NCBI RefSeq assembly: GCF_009647605.1 | Contig: NZ_WJIF01000004.1 | Coordinates: forward strand, 1-64,000 | Direction: 5' to 3' | DNA length: 64,000 nt | Origin: Agromyces agglutinans | Lineage (GTDB): Bacteria; Actinomycetota; Actinomycetes; Actinomycetales; Microbacteriaceae | In this document: positions 1 to 10,446 of the stretch, in pieces | Position numbering within the stretch: position 1 is the stretch's first letter | Layout: each line of letters begins with the position of its first letter | The notes under the pieces: generated by a model | Told to the model about the DNA's origin: nothing | The model's input: the letters and a program-made list of their open reading frames with translations, nothing else | Database searches by the model: none | Made by a program: the position numbers and the translations under genes

Positions 1-289
1 CGGGGGCCGGGGCGGGTGCGGGAACCGGTGCGGGCGCGGGCTCCGGGGCGGGGGCCGGCGCGGGCGCACCGCCGCCCGAGATCGCGGGCGGCGGCTCCTC
101 CTGGGTGCTGTCGTACGGGTACCCGCCGAGGGCGTCGCACGCTCCCGGGTCGAAGTTGATCGAGCAGAGGTCGCACACGTCGCCCGCGGCGTGCGCGGGT
201 CCGCTGCCCGCGAGCAGGAACGTGGGCACCGAGATCGCGAGGGCGATCGCGGCGGCGAGGCCGCGGGCGCGGCGAGTCCGACGGGTCAT
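1..289 (-). CDS. Secreted Pro/Ala-rich protein, N-terminal part (runs off the left edge)
   Basis: Only the first 96 or so codons are in the window. The start ATG (287-289) has a ribosome binding site, GAAGGAAG, about 6 nt upstream. Residues 1-35 form a signal peptide: an Arg-rich start (MTRRTRRARG), a hydrophobic stretch, then AHA before the likely cleavage site. The mature part begins with a short Cys-containing region that includes a CDLC motif, then passes into a Pro-Ala-Glu tail that is still open at base 1. Such tails usually span the cell wall or act as flexible linkers. The gene lies 32 bp downstream of the symporter on the same strand and may be co-transcribed with it. Function unknown. 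Confidence 0.7.
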   Translation of the reverse strand, partial: MTRRTRRARGLAAAIALAISVPTFLLAGSGPAHAAGDVCDLCSINFDPGACDALGGYPYDSTQEEPPPAISGGGAPAPAPAPEPAPAPVPAPAPAP

Positions 290-321
290 GGCGTCTTCCT
301 TCGTTCGGTTCGGTCGGCGGA

Positions 322-1749
322 TCAGCGGCCCGCGCGGACGGGTTCGAGTGCGGGTGCGGCTTCGGGTCCGGTGACGGGTGCGGCTTCGGGTTCGGCGGCG
401 GCCGGCGCGTCGTCCTCGGCGTACGTCGCGCGGCCCGCGAACACCTCGTCGTCGAGCGCGCCGGCGCGGCGGGCGACGATCGCGGCGCTCGTGGCCGCCG
501 CGGTCACGTTGGCCATCGTGCTGGCGGTGCCGGCGACGGCGCTGATCGGGATGAGCAGGACGAGCACCTCGACCGGCAGGCCGACGGCGGTCAGCACGGC
601 GGTGGCCGTGATGATGGCCGTGCCGGGCACGCCCGCCGTGCCGAGCGACACGAGCAGCCCCAGCACGACGAGCACGGCGTAGTCGAGCGGCGTGTACTCG
701 ATGCCGAGCGCGTGCACGCTGAACACCGCGACCAGCGTGGGCCAGATGCCCGCGCACCCCGGCATGCCGATCGTCGTGCCGATCGGGGCGGTGAAGCCGG
801 CGACCTCCGGCGAGACGCCGACCTTGCGGATGAGCGTCGAGATGGTCAGCGGCAGGGTTCCGATGCTCGACTGGGTGGTGAAGGCGGTGTACTGCGGCGG
901 CGTGATGAGGCGGAAGAAGCGGAACGGGTTCAGGTCGGCGAAGACCTTCACGAGCACGCCGTTCACGAGGTACGCGTCGACGAAGCAGGCGACGAGGGCG
1001 ATCACCAGCACGCCGACGAGGGATGCCGCGGTCTCGAGGCGAGCCACGGCGGTGGAGGTCGTCGACGCGACGAGGGCGAGCACCGCGTAGGGCGTGAGCG
1101 CGATGATGAAGCCCACGGCCTTGAAGAAGACGCGGCGGGTGGCGTCGACGAGGTCCTTGAACGCGCGCACCTTCTCGGGCTTGCGATCGGCCACGAGCAG
1201 GTACGACACGGCGATCAGCAGCGTGAAGAGGATGATCGCGATGATGTTGTTCGACGAGAGGTCGGCGGCGAGGTTCGACGGGAACAGGTCGATGATCACC
1301 TGGTCGAGCGGGCGCAGGAGACCCGTGAGCGACGACGTGCCCTCGACGCCGTCGAGCTCGAGGTCCACACCGGTGCCGATGCCGGTGGCGAGCGCGAGCC
1401 CGAGGGTCAGCAGGATCGCGATGAGGTTCGTGAGCAGCAGCCAGAAGACCGAGCTGAGCCCGATCGTGCGCAGCTTCGCGAGGCTGCCGAGGGAGGTGAC
1501 GCTCGAGAGCACCGACACGATGATCAGCGGTGCGACGATCGCGGTGATGACGTTGACGTAGACCGTGCCGATGACGTCGACGTACGCGAGGTGCCCCTGG
1601 AACGCCAGGCCGACGCCGATGCCCACGACGAGCGCGGAGACGGTGAGCAGCGTGAACCCGGCTCCTGCGCGACGGAGCAGGAAGATGCCGAGGAAGAGCG
1701 CGGCGGTCGCGCCGAGGGCGCCGAGGGAGAGCCAGTCGAGGTCAGCCAC
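322..1749 (-). CDS. Cation:dicarboxylate symporter family protein (TcyP-like L-cystine/amino-acid transporter)
   Basis: A 475-residue polytopic membrane protein of the DAACS (glutamate/dicarboxylate symporter) family. It has about eight hydrophobic segments, a Ser/Thr-rich re-entrant region (TTQSSIGTLP, roughly residues 290-300), and the second hairpin-helix region GMPGCAGIWPT. The CAGIWP signature resembles the CAGIYP of Bacillus TcyP (cystine uptake) more than the NMDG signature of DctA/GltP, so cystine or a related amino acid is the better guess. The C-terminus carries a soluble acidic Ala/Pro-rich tail of about 50 residues. Translation starts at GTG (codon GTG GCT GAC); no convincing ribosome binding site is visible. 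The substrate is inferred, not shown. Confidence 0.8.
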   Translation of the reverse strand: MADLDWLSLGALGATAALFLGIFLLRRAGAGFTLLTVSALVVGIGVGLAFQGHLAYVDVIGTVYVNVITAIVAPLIIVSVLSSVTSLGSLAKLRTIGLSSVFWLLLTNLIAILLTLGLALATGIGTGVDLELDGVEGTSSLTGLLRPLDQVIIDLFPSNLAADLSSNNIIAIILFTLLIAVSYLLVADRKPEKVRAFKDLVDATRRVFFKAVGFIIALTPYAVLALVASTTSTAVARLETAASLVGVLVIALVACFVDAYLVNGVLVKVFADLNPFRFFRLITPPQYTAFTTQSSIGTLPLTISTLIRKVGVSPEVAGFTAPIGTTIGMPGCAGIWPTLVAVFSVHALGIEYTPLDYAVLVVLGLLVSLGTAGVPGTAIITATAVLTAVGLPVEVLVLLIPISAVAGTASTMANVTAAATSAAIVARRAGALDDEVFAGRATYAEDDAPAAAEPEAAPVTGPEAAPALEPVRAGR

Positions 1750-2013
1750 GGGGGCCCCGGCCGTGCGCGCTGGGAGTGAGGAAGCGGTGCATGAGGCCCG
1801 ACCATACTGAGCGCTCGCGGGCGGGCCGTCGTCTGTGTCGGCCGATGAATCCCGGTTACGGCGGGTGTCCGGAATGGGCGCCGGAAGCGGGTTCGACGGG
1901 CGATCACGTGACGCCGGATGACTCGGCGAGACGGCCTGCGTGTGACGTCGCGTGTCGTGCTGCTGCTGCTGCTGCTGCTGCGGGGGCGGCGGGACCGAGC
2001 GCCTCGGCCGGGC

Positions 2014-2493
2014 CTACCGGCTCGCGGCCGCGGACTCCGTCACGCGTCGCTTCTCACGCACGTAGACCTCGCGGCGCACGCGGGCGACGACGTCACCCTC
2101 GAGGTCGGTGATCTCGGTCTCGAACCACTCGAGCACCTTCGCGCCTCCCCGGGCGCGCTCGCGCAGTTCCTGCGCCTTCGCCGGCGACACCTCGAAGCGC
2201 GCGGTGAGCACCCCGCGCCCCGGCTTGAGGAACTCGATCTCGCCGCGGGTGTCCCAGACCACGTAGTCGCGGCCGAGCTGGTGCATCACCAGCATGAAGA
2301 AATACGGGTCGGTCATGGCCGACATCGATCCGCCGAACGCCGTCTTCACGTAGTTGCGCGTGATGGGGTTCACGTGCAGCTCGACGACGGCACTCGTCCA
2401 GTCGGGTGCGAAGCAGCGGACGCGGATGCCGCTGCAGAGGTTGGGGATCCACAGGCTCATGCCGACGGCCAGTCGGCGAGGAGTGATGCGCAT
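2014..2493 (-). CDS. DUF4442 / PaaI-like hotdog-fold protein
   Basis: The reading frame is open well upstream, but recognisable protein begins at ATG 2491-2493 ([12 protein letters not shown]), giving 159 residues. Features typical of DUF4442 hotdog proteins are the N-terminal NxxxGIRVR segment, a central [18 protein letters not shown] stretch equivalent to the hotdog helix and its Gly-rich turn, and a closing beta strand with the [13 protein letters not shown] pattern. These proteins resemble acyl-CoA thioesterases but usually lack a proven substrate. No ribosome binding site is visible. GACACT sits 6 nt before ATG, so the mRNA may be leaderless. The gene is divergent from the HD-domain gene at 2703. 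Confidence 0.7.
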   Translation of the reverse strand: MRITPRRLAVGMSLWIPNLCSGIRVRCFAPDWTSAVVELHVNPITRNYVKTAFGGSMSAMTDPYFFMLVMHQLGRDYVVWDTRGEIEFLKPGRGVLTARFEVSPAKAQELRERARGGAKVLEWFETEITDLEGDVVARVRREVYVREKRRVTESAAASR

Positions 2494-2702
2494 CGGTCGA
2501 GTGTCGCGCGCCGTATGTCGAAGAGCGAGTCCGTTGTCGGGATGCCACAACCCGGGTTGCCGCTCGAGGGCCATCGGGTGTCGCGCCGGGCCACGACGAT
2601 GATGCGCGTCGAGCCGATCGCAGCTTAGAGTCGAACCGGCGTCCCAGCCGAACCCCCGACTCGACCGACCCCCATCGGTCGCACGCAGCACCGGAGCCCC
2701 CA

Positions 2703-4451
<1,749 letters not shown>

Positions 4452-4472
4452 CCCCGACGAGCCCGCCCCCGC

Positions 4473-4540
4473 GAGTTCGCAGGACGAGACGCGTCAGACC
4501 GTTGCCACCGGCCGTCCGAGGCGTCTCGTCCTGCGAATTC
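4473..4540. terminator. Bidirectional terminator hairpin between convergent genes
   Basis: Two 28-base arms (4473-4500 and 4513-4540) are inverted repeats matching at 24 of 28 positions around a 12-nt loop. The core AGGACGAGACGC / GCGTCTCGTCCT is perfect. It sits between the convergent HD-domain and thiamin genes, so it can end transcription from both sides. There is no T-run. Confidence 0.65.
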
Positions 4541-4550
4541 CCGCCGCCGC

Positions 4551-4600
4551 AAGCGGACTCACGCGGACTTACGCGGTCTCACGCGGACTTACGCGGTCAT
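4551..4600. repeat. Five tandem 10-bp units overlapping the stop codon of the thiamin fusion gene
   Basis: Consecutive decamers AAGCGGACTC, ACGCGGACTT, ACGCGGTCTC, ACGCGGACTT, ACGCGGTCAT. The TAA stop of the minus-strand ThiE-ThiD-TenA gene (4589-4591) falls inside the fourth and fifth units. No function is evident. Confidence 0.6.
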
Positions 4601-6919
4601 CGCGCCCTCGACCGTACGGGCCGCGTTCGGCGCACCGCCCGCGGGAACCTGCGCGCCGAGCGGGGCCCCGAAGAAGGCGAGCTCGTGCTCGGCCGAGCGG
4701 CGGAACGCGCGCAGCATCCGCTCGCGCACGTCCGCGGACGCGGCTGCGGCGGCCTCGGTGACGATCTCGATCGCGCGTCGCGTCGCGATGGCGAACGCCG
4801 GGTCGGCGTAGGTCGCGAGCCACGACGCGTACGGATGCCCCGGATCCCGCGCGAACTCGCCGAATGCGCCCTCGGCGAGGCGCTCGCCGAGGTCGGTGTA
4901 CAGCCAGAAGCACGGCAGCACCGCGGCGACGAGCACGGCGTACTCGCCGCGCGCGCCGGCCGCGAGCAGGTGGTCGAGGTACGCGGTCGTGGTGGCATCC
5001 GGATGCCTCGGCGACGACCCGCTCGGCGCTGACCCGGCCGGCGACGCGGATGCCTCGGCGAGCCGCAGCTCGTGCAGCTCGAGCTCGCCGACGATGCAGC
5101 CGTGCGCGCTGTCGGCCCAGAAGCCCTGAGCCGCCGAATCGGGGGCGAGCCGCGCGGCCTCGGCGAGCACCCGCGCGTAGTCGCGGAGGTACAGGGCGTC
5201 CTGCTCGATGTAGCGGCGGAACGGCTCGGCGGCGAGCGAGCCGTCGGCGAGCGCGCGGATGAACGGCAGTCCGTCGATCGCGGCCCGCACGTCGGCGATG
5301 GCGGCCCACCACTCGGCCTCGACCTCGGCCGGGGTCGGTGCGGTGACCAGGCCGCCGCGCGACCAGAGCCCGGCGAAATGGTGCACCGGCCCGTGCCCGC
5401 CGCCGACGGCGAGATCGCCGCCGTGGCGGATCGACTCGCGCAGCCACCGCCGCGCCTGCGCGACGGCGGGCTCCCAGTCGCCGCGAGACACACGCAGGGT
5501 CGCGATCGCCGACGAGAGCGAGCAGCCCGTGCCGTGCGTCGACGTCGTCGCGATGCGGTCGCCGCCGAACTCGACGATCGTCGCGGATGCCGCGTCGACG
5601 AGTGCATCGGGAGCCGTGTCGCCGCCGAGGTGCCCGCCCTTCGCGAGCACGCGCACGCCGAAACCCGCCGAGACGGTTTCGGCCTGCGCGACGACACCGG
5701 CCCAGTCGGTTGCGGGGGACTCGCCCGCGAGCACCGCGAGTTCGGCGAGGTTCGGAGTCACGAGATCGGCCAGCGGCAGCAGCTCGCGGAGCGCCTGTTC
5801 GGCATCGGCGTCGAGCAGCCGGTGCCCGCTCGTCGACACCATGACGGGGTCGAGCACGACGACGGGCGGGCGTGTGCGGCGCAGCCAGTCGCCGACGGCG
5901 CGGATCACGTCGGCGTTCGCGAGCATGCCGAGCTTGACGGCGTCGATCGCGAGGTCGTCGGCGAGGGCGTCGAGCTGCGCGGTGAGGAAGGCCGCGGGCG
6001 GCACGTGCACGTCGCGGACGCCGCGCGTGTTCTGCGCGGTGAGCGCGGTGATCGCGGCCATGCCGTAGCCGCCGACGGCGGAGATCGATTTCAGGTCGGC
6101 CTGGATGCCCGCACCGCCCGACGGGTCGCTCCCCGCGATCGACAGCACTCGCGGGATGCCGCCCTCGCGCGGGTCGTGGCGCCCCGGCGCCGTATCGAGA
6201 CCGGGTGAGGTGGTCTCGATACGCTCCTTCGTCGCTCCTCGACCGACGGGAGTCGTCGCTCCTCGACCCGCGAAGGCCCGCACGAACTCGGCGGCGGCCG
6301 CGCGCGGGTCGGCCGCCGCGCAGATCGCGGAGACGACCGCGACGCCGGCGGCCCCGGTGTCGCGCAGCGCGGCGACATCCGTCACCCGGATGCCGCCGAT
6401 CGCGACGCACGGGAGCTCCGCGTGCGCCGCGAACCGCGCGAACCCGGCGATGCCGACGGCGGGGGGATGGTCGGCCTTCGTCGTGGTCGGCCGGATCGCC
6501 CCGACGCCGAGGTAGTCGACGATGCCGCGCGGCAGCCGCGCGAGCGCCGCGAGGTGCGCCGCCGTGTTGGCCGTGAGGCCGACGACCGCGTCGGCTCCGA
6601 GGAGGCCGCGGGCGCGCTCGACGGCGGGGTCGCCCTGTCCGAGGTGCACGCCGTCGACACGGATGCCACGGCGTCGCGCCTCGACGGCCGCCTCGAGCCG
6701 GTCGTTGACGAGCAGGGTCGCCCGTCCGTCGATCACGTCCGCGAGCTCCGCGAGTTGTTCGACGATCTCGGCGTCGCTCGCGTGCTTGTCGCGCAGCTGC
6801 ACGACGCCGACCCCGCCGGCGACGGCCTCGGCGACGACCGCCGCCACGCCCCGGTCGCCGCAGAGCACGGGGTCGGTCACGAGGTAGACGCCGAGGTCGA
6901 GCTCGGCGCGGGCGCTCAC
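4589..6919 (-). CDS. thiED: Trifunctional thiamin enzyme: ThiE (TMP synthase) - ThiD (HMP-P kinase) - TenA (thiaminase II)
   Basis: A 776-residue fusion joining three cytoplasmic thiamin enzymes. Residues 1-216 are thiamin-phosphate synthase (QLRDK 41-45, LVNDR 70-74, [19 protein letters not shown]). Residues 257-520 are hydroxymethylpyrimidine kinase/HMP-P kinase ([28 protein letters not shown] with Cys466). Residues 533-755 are a TenA aminopyrimidine hydrolase: Cys670 in LPCFWLY matches the family's catalytic Cys. The GTG start (6917-6919) overlaps the thiM stop by 4 nt (GTGA), so translation is coupled. Residues 226-244 of the ThiE-ThiD linker are encoded by a dispersed DNA repeat. Control is by the upstream TPP riboswitch. 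ThiE makes TMP from HMP-PP and thiazole phosphate, ThiD supplies HMP-PP, and TenA salvages degraded pyrimidine. Confidence 0.93.
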   Translation of the reverse strand: MSARAELDLGVYLVTDPVLCGDRGVAAVVAEAVAGGVGVVQLRDKHASDAEIVEQLAELADVIDGRATLLVNDRLEAAVEARRRGIRVDGVHLGQGDPAVERARGLLGADAVVGLTANTAAHLAALARLPRGIVDYLGVGAIRPTTTKADHPPAVGIAGFARFAAHAELPCVAIGGIRVTDVAALRDTGAAGVAVVSAICAAADPRAAAAEFVRAFAGRGATTPVGRGATKERIETTSPGLDTAPGRHDPREGGIPRVLSIAGSDPSGGAGIQADLKSISAVGGYGMAAITALTAQNTRGVRDVHVPPAAFLTAQLDALADDLAIDAVKLGMLANADVIRAVGDWLRRTRPPVVVLDPVMVSTSGHRLLDADAEQALRELLPLADLVTPNLAELAVLAGESPATDWAGVVAQAETVSAGFGVRVLAKGGHLGGDTAPDALVDAASATIVEFGGDRIATTSTHGTGCSLSSAIATLRVSRGDWEPAVAQARRWLRESIRHGGDLAVGGGHGPVHHFAGLWSRGGLVTAPTPAEVEAEWWAAIADVRAAIDGLPFIRALADGSLAAEPFRRYIEQDALYLRDYARVLAEAARLAPDSAAQGFWADSAHGCIVGELELHELRLAEASASPAGSAPSGSSPRHPDATTTAYLDHLLAAGARGEYAVLVAAVLPCFWLYTDLGERLAEGAFGEFARDPGHPYASWLATYADPAFAIATRRAIEIVTEAAAAASADVRERMLRAFRRSAEHELAFFGAPLGAQVPAGGAPNAARTVEGAMTA
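6191..6244. repeat. Dispersed palindromic repeat lying inside the ThiE-ThiD linker coding sequence
   Basis: CGTATCGAGACC (6191-6202) and GGTCTCGATACG (6212-6223) are perfect inverted arms, followed by CTCCTTCGTCGCTCCTCGAC. The same elements occur at 47648-47709 in an intergenic space. This copy is translated as part of the linker between two thiamin enzymes, keeping the frame open. Confidence 0.75.
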
Positions 6920-7845
6920 GCGAGACTCCCGGCCGGCTCGCCGGCGGTGACCGTCACGTGCGCCCGTTCGCGCAGGTCGGCCGCGTCGACGGCCGCGAGC
7001 GCGTCGAGGAACCGCACCGCGAACGTGCCGGGGCCGATGCCCGGCCCTGCTGCGAGCTCGGCCGCGACCGTGTACACGAGCGTCGCCGCCACGACGGCGT
7101 CGAACGCGTCGGACGTGTCGGGCGCGTCGACGGCGCCGGCCGCTTCCGACCCGCTGCGCGCCGCGCCGAGGAACGCCGCGGTGACCGCGCCGAGCGCGCA
7201 GCCGCCGCCCGTGACTCGCGTGAGCAGCGCGTCGCCGTTCGCGATGCGCGCGATGCGCACGCCGTCGGTGATGAGGTCGACCGGCCCCGAGACCGCGACG
7301 ACCGCGCCCGAGTCGGCCGCGAGCCGGCGCGCCGCATCGGCCGCGGCATCCGTCGTGTCGGCGGCATCGACGCCGCGCCCGCCCGCGCCGGCGCCGGCCA
7401 GCGCGAGGATCTCCGACGCGTTGCCCCGGATCGCCGTGGGCCACGCGGCGAGCAGCTCGTGCGCGAGCGCGGTGCGCACCGGCAGCGCGCCGATCGCGAC
7501 GGGGTCGATCACCCAGGGCGTGCCCGCGCGCGAGGCGGCCTCGACCGCCTCGCGGGCGGCATCCCGCTGCTCGGGGTTCGGGGTGCCGAGGTTCACGAGC
7601 AGTGCGCTCGCGATGGCGGCGAACGGCCCGGCCTCGCCGGTGATGTCGACCATCGCGGGCGCCGCGCCGAGCGCGAGCAACGCGTTGGCGGTGACGTTCG
7701 TCACGACGCTGTTGGTGATGCAGTGCGTGAGGGGAGTGGTCTCGCGGAGCCGCGCGAGCAGTCGTGCGCTCGCCTCCGCCGCGTCGTGCGCGGCCTCCGT
7801 CTGGTGTTCCGTCAGGTGGGCAGGGTCGTTCAGGTGCGCGCGCAT
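6916..7845 (-). CDS. thiM: Hydroxyethylthiazole kinase
   Basis: 309 residues. ThiM phosphorylates 4-methyl-5-(2-hydroxyethyl)thiazole, salvaging the thiazole half of thiamin for the ThiE step encoded immediately downstream. Family signatures are [28 protein letters not shown] near residues 30-60, [26 protein letters not shown], and the C-terminal [16 protein letters not shown] with the catalytic Cys. I chose ATG 7843-7845 because GAAGGG (7855-7860) lies 9 nt upstream; an in-frame ATG at 7854 abuts that site and is less likely. An acidic Asp/Ala-rich insert ([15 protein letters not shown]) sits mid-protein. It is the first gene of the riboswitch-controlled operon. Confidence 0.93.
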   Translation of the reverse strand: MRAHLNDPAHLTEHQTEAAHDAAEASARLLARLRETTPLTHCITNSVVTNVTANALLALGAAPAMVDITGEAGPFAAIASALLVNLGTPNPEQRDAAREAVEAASRAGTPWVIDPVAIGALPVRTALAHELLAAWPTAIRGNASEILALAGAGAGGRGVDAADTTDAAADAARRLAADSGAVVAVSGPVDLITDGVRIARIANGDALLTRVTGGGCALGAVTAAFLGAARSGSEAAGAVDAPDTSDAFDAVVAATLVYTVAAELAAGPGIGPGTFAVRFLDALAAVDAADLRERAHVTVTAGEPAGSLA

Positions 7846-7856
7846 TCGCGACATCC

Positions 7857-7965
7857 CTTCGCTAGTCCGAACTAGATCAGGTTCGACGGGTGTGATCTCA
7901 GCCGCGGATGCTCCCGAGCGTCGTTCGACGCTCGCGCGAAGCGGGGCGGCACCCCGTGTCACTGC
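7857..7965 (-). promoter_or_regulatory. TPP riboswitch (THI element) controlling thiM-thiED
   Basis: Reading the minus strand from 7965, the leader shows ACACGGGGTGCC, a variable hairpin (CGAGCGTCG/CGACGCTCG, 7916-7935), CTGAGATCACACCC and GAACCTGATCTAG. It ends in GCGAAGGG. These are the conserved THI-box blocks in the right order. The last block contains the thiM ribosome binding site, so TPP binding would sequester it and block translation initiation. Confidence 0.95.
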
Positions 7966-8016
7966 AGGCGAGCCTAGCGTGGGTGGGTGCGGGCCGGGGC
8001 CGGTAGGGTCCCGAAG

Positions 8017-8751
8017 GTGAGCATCATCGTCGACTTCCCGCTGCGCGGCGAGGGGTGGATGGCCGTCACCACGCCCGCCCACCGCGTGCCGAGCCACGGC
8101 ACCGACCTGCTGGGCCAGCGGTTCGCGTTCGACTTCGTGAAGGTCGACCGTCGCCGCGGCGTGCACGTGCATCCAGCGAGCGCGTGGCAGACCGAGACCG
8201 TCGGTGGACGCGCACGCGACGGCTACGCCTGGGGCGAGCCCATCCATGCGCCGTTCGACGGCGTCGTCGTCGCGGCATCCGACGGCCTCGCCGAACGCGA
8301 GTGGGTCAACCCGTTCCGCGAATTCTTCCGTGCGGCGCGCACGGCGATCACGTTCACGCCCGAACGGATCGGCGAGGTGCTCGGCAATCACGTGATCCTC
8401 CAGGCGACGGATGCCCCGGGCCTGCGCCGCGGCGCGGCATCCGCTTCGTCGGGCGGGGCACCCGGCGGGGCAACCGGTGACGTCTACGCGGGTTTCGCGC
8501 ACCTCGTTCCCGGCAGTGTCGCGGTGTCGGTCGGCGATCGCGTCGCGACCGGCGACGTGCTCGGTCGCGTCGGCCACACGGGCAACTCGACGTCGCCGCA
8601 CCTGCACTTCCAGCTCATGGACTCCCCCGACCTGATGCGGGCGGAGGGCATCCCGTGCGCGTTCCGCGCGTACGAGGTCGAGCGCGACGGTGCGTGGCAT
8701 CCGGTGGCCGATGGCGTTCCCGGTCGACGCGAGCGGCTGCGATTCGGATGA
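8017..8751 (+). CDS. M23 family metallopeptidase (LytM-like)
   Basis: About 244 residues. Zinc-peptidase motifs of the M23 family are present: SHGTDLLG with the first His/Asp ligands, then [14 protein letters not shown] with the H-x-H pair near the C-terminus. Between them is the Gly-rich beta-sheet core ([18 protein letters not shown] ... [17 protein letters not shown]), which also resembles a biotinyl/lipoyl fold. There is no signal peptide or membrane segment, which is odd for a peptidoglycan hydrolase. A cytoplasmic or non-classically exported role is possible. The GTG start at 8017 has TAGGGT 7 nt upstream, suggesting a leaderless transcript; ATG 8059 is an alternative start. Confidence 0.75.
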   Translation: MSIIVDFPLRGEGWMAVTTPAHRVPSHGTDLLGQRFAFDFVKVDRRRGVHVHPASAWQTETVGGRARDGYAWGEPIHAPFDGVVVAASDGLAEREWVNPFREFFRAARTAITFTPERIGEVLGNHVILQATDAPGLRRGAASASSGGAPGGATGDVYAGFAHLVPGSVAVSVGDRVATGDVLGRVGHTGNSTSPHLHFQLMDSPDLMRAEGIPCAFRAYEVERDGAWHPVADGVPGRRERLRFG

Positions 8752-8886
8752 CGCGCTGAGCGCGGCCGAGGAAGTGCCGCCGATCGGCCGTCAACCTAAT
8801 CGACAGGTGTAGAATTGTGGCGAATCAGACAACGGGGTCGACACCCCTGCACGGCCGCGCGCCGCGCCATCGATGCCGACCCGACT

Positions 8887-8908
8887 GCCCGGAAGGAACG
8901 TTCCGGGC
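8887..8908. promoter_or_regulatory. Perfect inverted repeat in the dehydrogenase leader (candidate TetR operator)
   Basis: GCCCGGAA (8887-8894) and TTCCGGGC (8901-8908) are perfect inverted arms with a 6-nt spacer, 25 nt before the dehydrogenase start. A weak -10-like TAGAAT lies at 8810-8815. A TetR regulator gene follows the dehydrogenase, so this may be its operator. That link is inference only. Confidence 0.4.
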
Positions 8909-8933
8909 ACGAACGACAGAAAGGTCGCACACC

Positions 8934-9674
8934 ATGGCACGCGTCAACGGCAAGGTCGCCCTCATCAGCGGTGGAGCCCGGGGAATGGGCGCATCGCACG
9001 CCCGCCGCCTCGTCGAGGAGGGCGCGAAGGTCGTTATCGGCGACCTGCTCGACGCCGAGGGCGAGGCGCTCGCCGCCGAACTCGGCGAGAGCGTCCGCTA
9101 CGTCCACCTCGACGTCACCGACTTCGCGCAGTGGCAGAACGCCGTGGAGCTTGCCGTGGGCGAGTTCGGTCGCCTCGACATCCTCGTGAACAACGCCGGC
9201 ATCGCGAACTTCGGGCCCATCGAGGAATACACCATCGAGGCGTGGGACAAGATCATCGCGATCAACCTCACTGGCGTCTTCTACGGCATCAAGGCCGCGA
9301 TCCCCGCGCTGAAGGAGTCGGGCGCCGGATCCATCGTGAACATCTCCTCGACGGCCGGCCTGCAGGGCTTCGAGGCGCTGCCCGGCTACAACGCCGCGAA
9401 GTTCGGCGTGCGCGGCCTCACCAAGAACGCGGCCCTCGACCTCGGTCGGTACAACATCCGGGTCAACTCGGTGCACCCCGGCAACATCCGCACGCCCATG
9501 ACCGAGGGCCTCGACGTCAACCAGAACCACGTCGCGCTGCACCGCGTCGGCGAGCCGATCGAGCTGTCGAACCTGATCCTGTTCCTCGCGAGCGACGAGT
9601 CGAGCTTCTCGACCGGCGCCGAGTTCGTCGCCGACGGCGGCGAGACCGCGGGGCTCGCGCACTACGAGTCCTGA
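8934..9674 (+). CDS. Short-chain dehydrogenase/reductase (hydroxysteroid-dehydrogenase-like)
   Basis: 246 residues, a classical SDR. The nucleotide-binding motif GGARGMG is at 13-19, Asp60 is in HLDVTD, NNAG is at 86-89, the catalytic Ser is at 139, and Tyr152 and Lys156 form YNAAK. The segment RVNSVHPGNIRTPMTEG and overall pattern resemble 3-alpha-(or 20-beta)-hydroxysteroid dehydrogenases and related NAD-dependent alcohol dehydrogenases. The substrate cannot be told from sequence. The start ATG has GAAAGG about 10 nt upstream. A TetR regulator follows on the same strand beyond a terminator and may control this gene. Confidence 0.85.
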   Translation: MARVNGKVALISGGARGMGASHARRLVEEGAKVVIGDLLDAEGEALAAELGESVRYVHLDVTDFAQWQNAVELAVGEFGRLDILVNNAGIANFGPIEEYTIEAWDKIIAINLTGVFYGIKAAIPALKESGAGSIVNISSTAGLQGFEALPGYNAAKFGVRGLTKNAALDLGRYNIRVNSVHPGNIRTPMTEGLDVNQNHVALHRVGEPIELSNLILFLASDESSFSTGAEFVADGGETAGLAHYES

Positions 9675-9706
9675 TCGCGCGGCGGCGTCGACGACGCCAC
9701 CGGTCC

Positions 9707-9744
9707 CGATGAGCGGATGCCTCGGCCGAGGCATCCGCTCATCG
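9707..9744. terminator. Perfect 38-bp palindrome, terminator of the SDR gene
   Basis: The arms 9707-9725 and 9726-9744 are exact inverted repeats containing GGATGCCTCGG/CCGAGGCATCC. The palindrome lies 33 bp after the dehydrogenase stop. There is no T-run, which is typical of high-GC actinobacterial terminators. Confidence 0.65.
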
Positions 9745-9779
9745 GATCGCGGAGTGATGGTCATGAGAAGGTGATGGCC

Positions 9780-10397
9780 ATGCAACCCGTTTCGGGACGA
9801 CCCGATCAGCACCAGCTCGACCCGCGCCAGCTGCGCACGCGGCGGGCGCTCGCCGAGGCGCTCGTGCGGCTGCTCGAGCGCGTCCCGCTCGACGAGATCT
9901 CGGTCGCCGAGCTGTGCCGCGAAGCCGGCGTGCACCGCACCACGTTCTACGGGCACTTCGACGGCGTGGCCGAGTTCGCGCTCGCCGAGTTCAGCCAGGG
10001 CATCGACCGCATCGCCGCGGTCGACGTCGATCCGGCCGATGAGTCGTCGGCAGAGGTCGCCGAGCGCTACCTCGCTTCCCTGCGCGCCATCCTCGCCCAC
10101 ATCGCCGAGGAGCGTTCCGGGTACCGCACCCTGTTCGGCCCGGCGACCCGCGGCGTGTTCCGCATGGCCCTCGAAGACCAGCAGCGCCGACGCGCGCGGA
10201 TCGCCCTCGAGGTGTGGCGGGCGCAGCGCGTGCCCGGCGCGCCGATGACGGATGCCGCGGTCGAGCAGGCCGCGGCGTTCATCGCGGGCGGCCTCGTCGG
10301 GGTGATCGAGGTCTGGGCGCTCGGCGACGACGCAGACGCGATGGATGCCTCTGCTCGCGTGCTCGCCCTCATGCCCGGGTGGTGGCCGCGGAGCTGA
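9780..10397 (+). CDS. TetR/AcrR family transcriptional regulator
   Basis: 205 residues. The N-terminal HTH is clear: a helix with RRALAEALVRLLERVPLDEI, then SVAELCREAGVHRTTFYGHF, where the recognition helix ends in the typical TTFYxHF. The C-terminal ligand-binding part is helical and ends with Trp-rich GWWPRS. I chose ATG 9780 because GAGAAGG (9765-9771) is 8 nt upstream; ATG 9774 is in frame and nearer to it. The gene stands between the SDR and a membrane protein on the same strand. Its target is unknown, though the palindrome in the SDR leader is a candidate. Confidence 0.88.
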   Translation: MQPVSGRPDQHQLDPRQLRTRRALAEALVRLLERVPLDEISVAELCREAGVHRTTFYGHFDGVAEFALAEFSQGIDRIAAVDVDPADESSAEVAERYLASLRAILAHIAEERSGYRTLFGPATRGVFRMALEDQQRRRARIALEVWRAQRVPGAPMTDAAVEQAAAFIAGGLVGVIEVWALGDDADAMDASARVLALMPGWWPRS

Positions 10398-10446
10398 CGC
10401 ACCGCGCGCATGGTGCGCCGATGCCGATCGGCGGTACTCTCCGGCC

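Noticed and set aside
712..1779. A 355-codon plus-strand frame opposite the symporter
   Set aside because: Extremely Arg/Asp/His-rich, with no motifs; the opposite strand gives a standard transporter.
1958..1980. GCT trinucleotide run upstream of the symporter
   Set aside because: A short run in a 264-bp intergenic space with no coding or regulatory context; probably slippage.
6191..6244. Palindrome inside the thiamin fusion gene considered as a terminator that splits it into two genes
   Set aside because: The frame is continuous and there is no start codon with RBS after it, so it is a linker-coding repeat.
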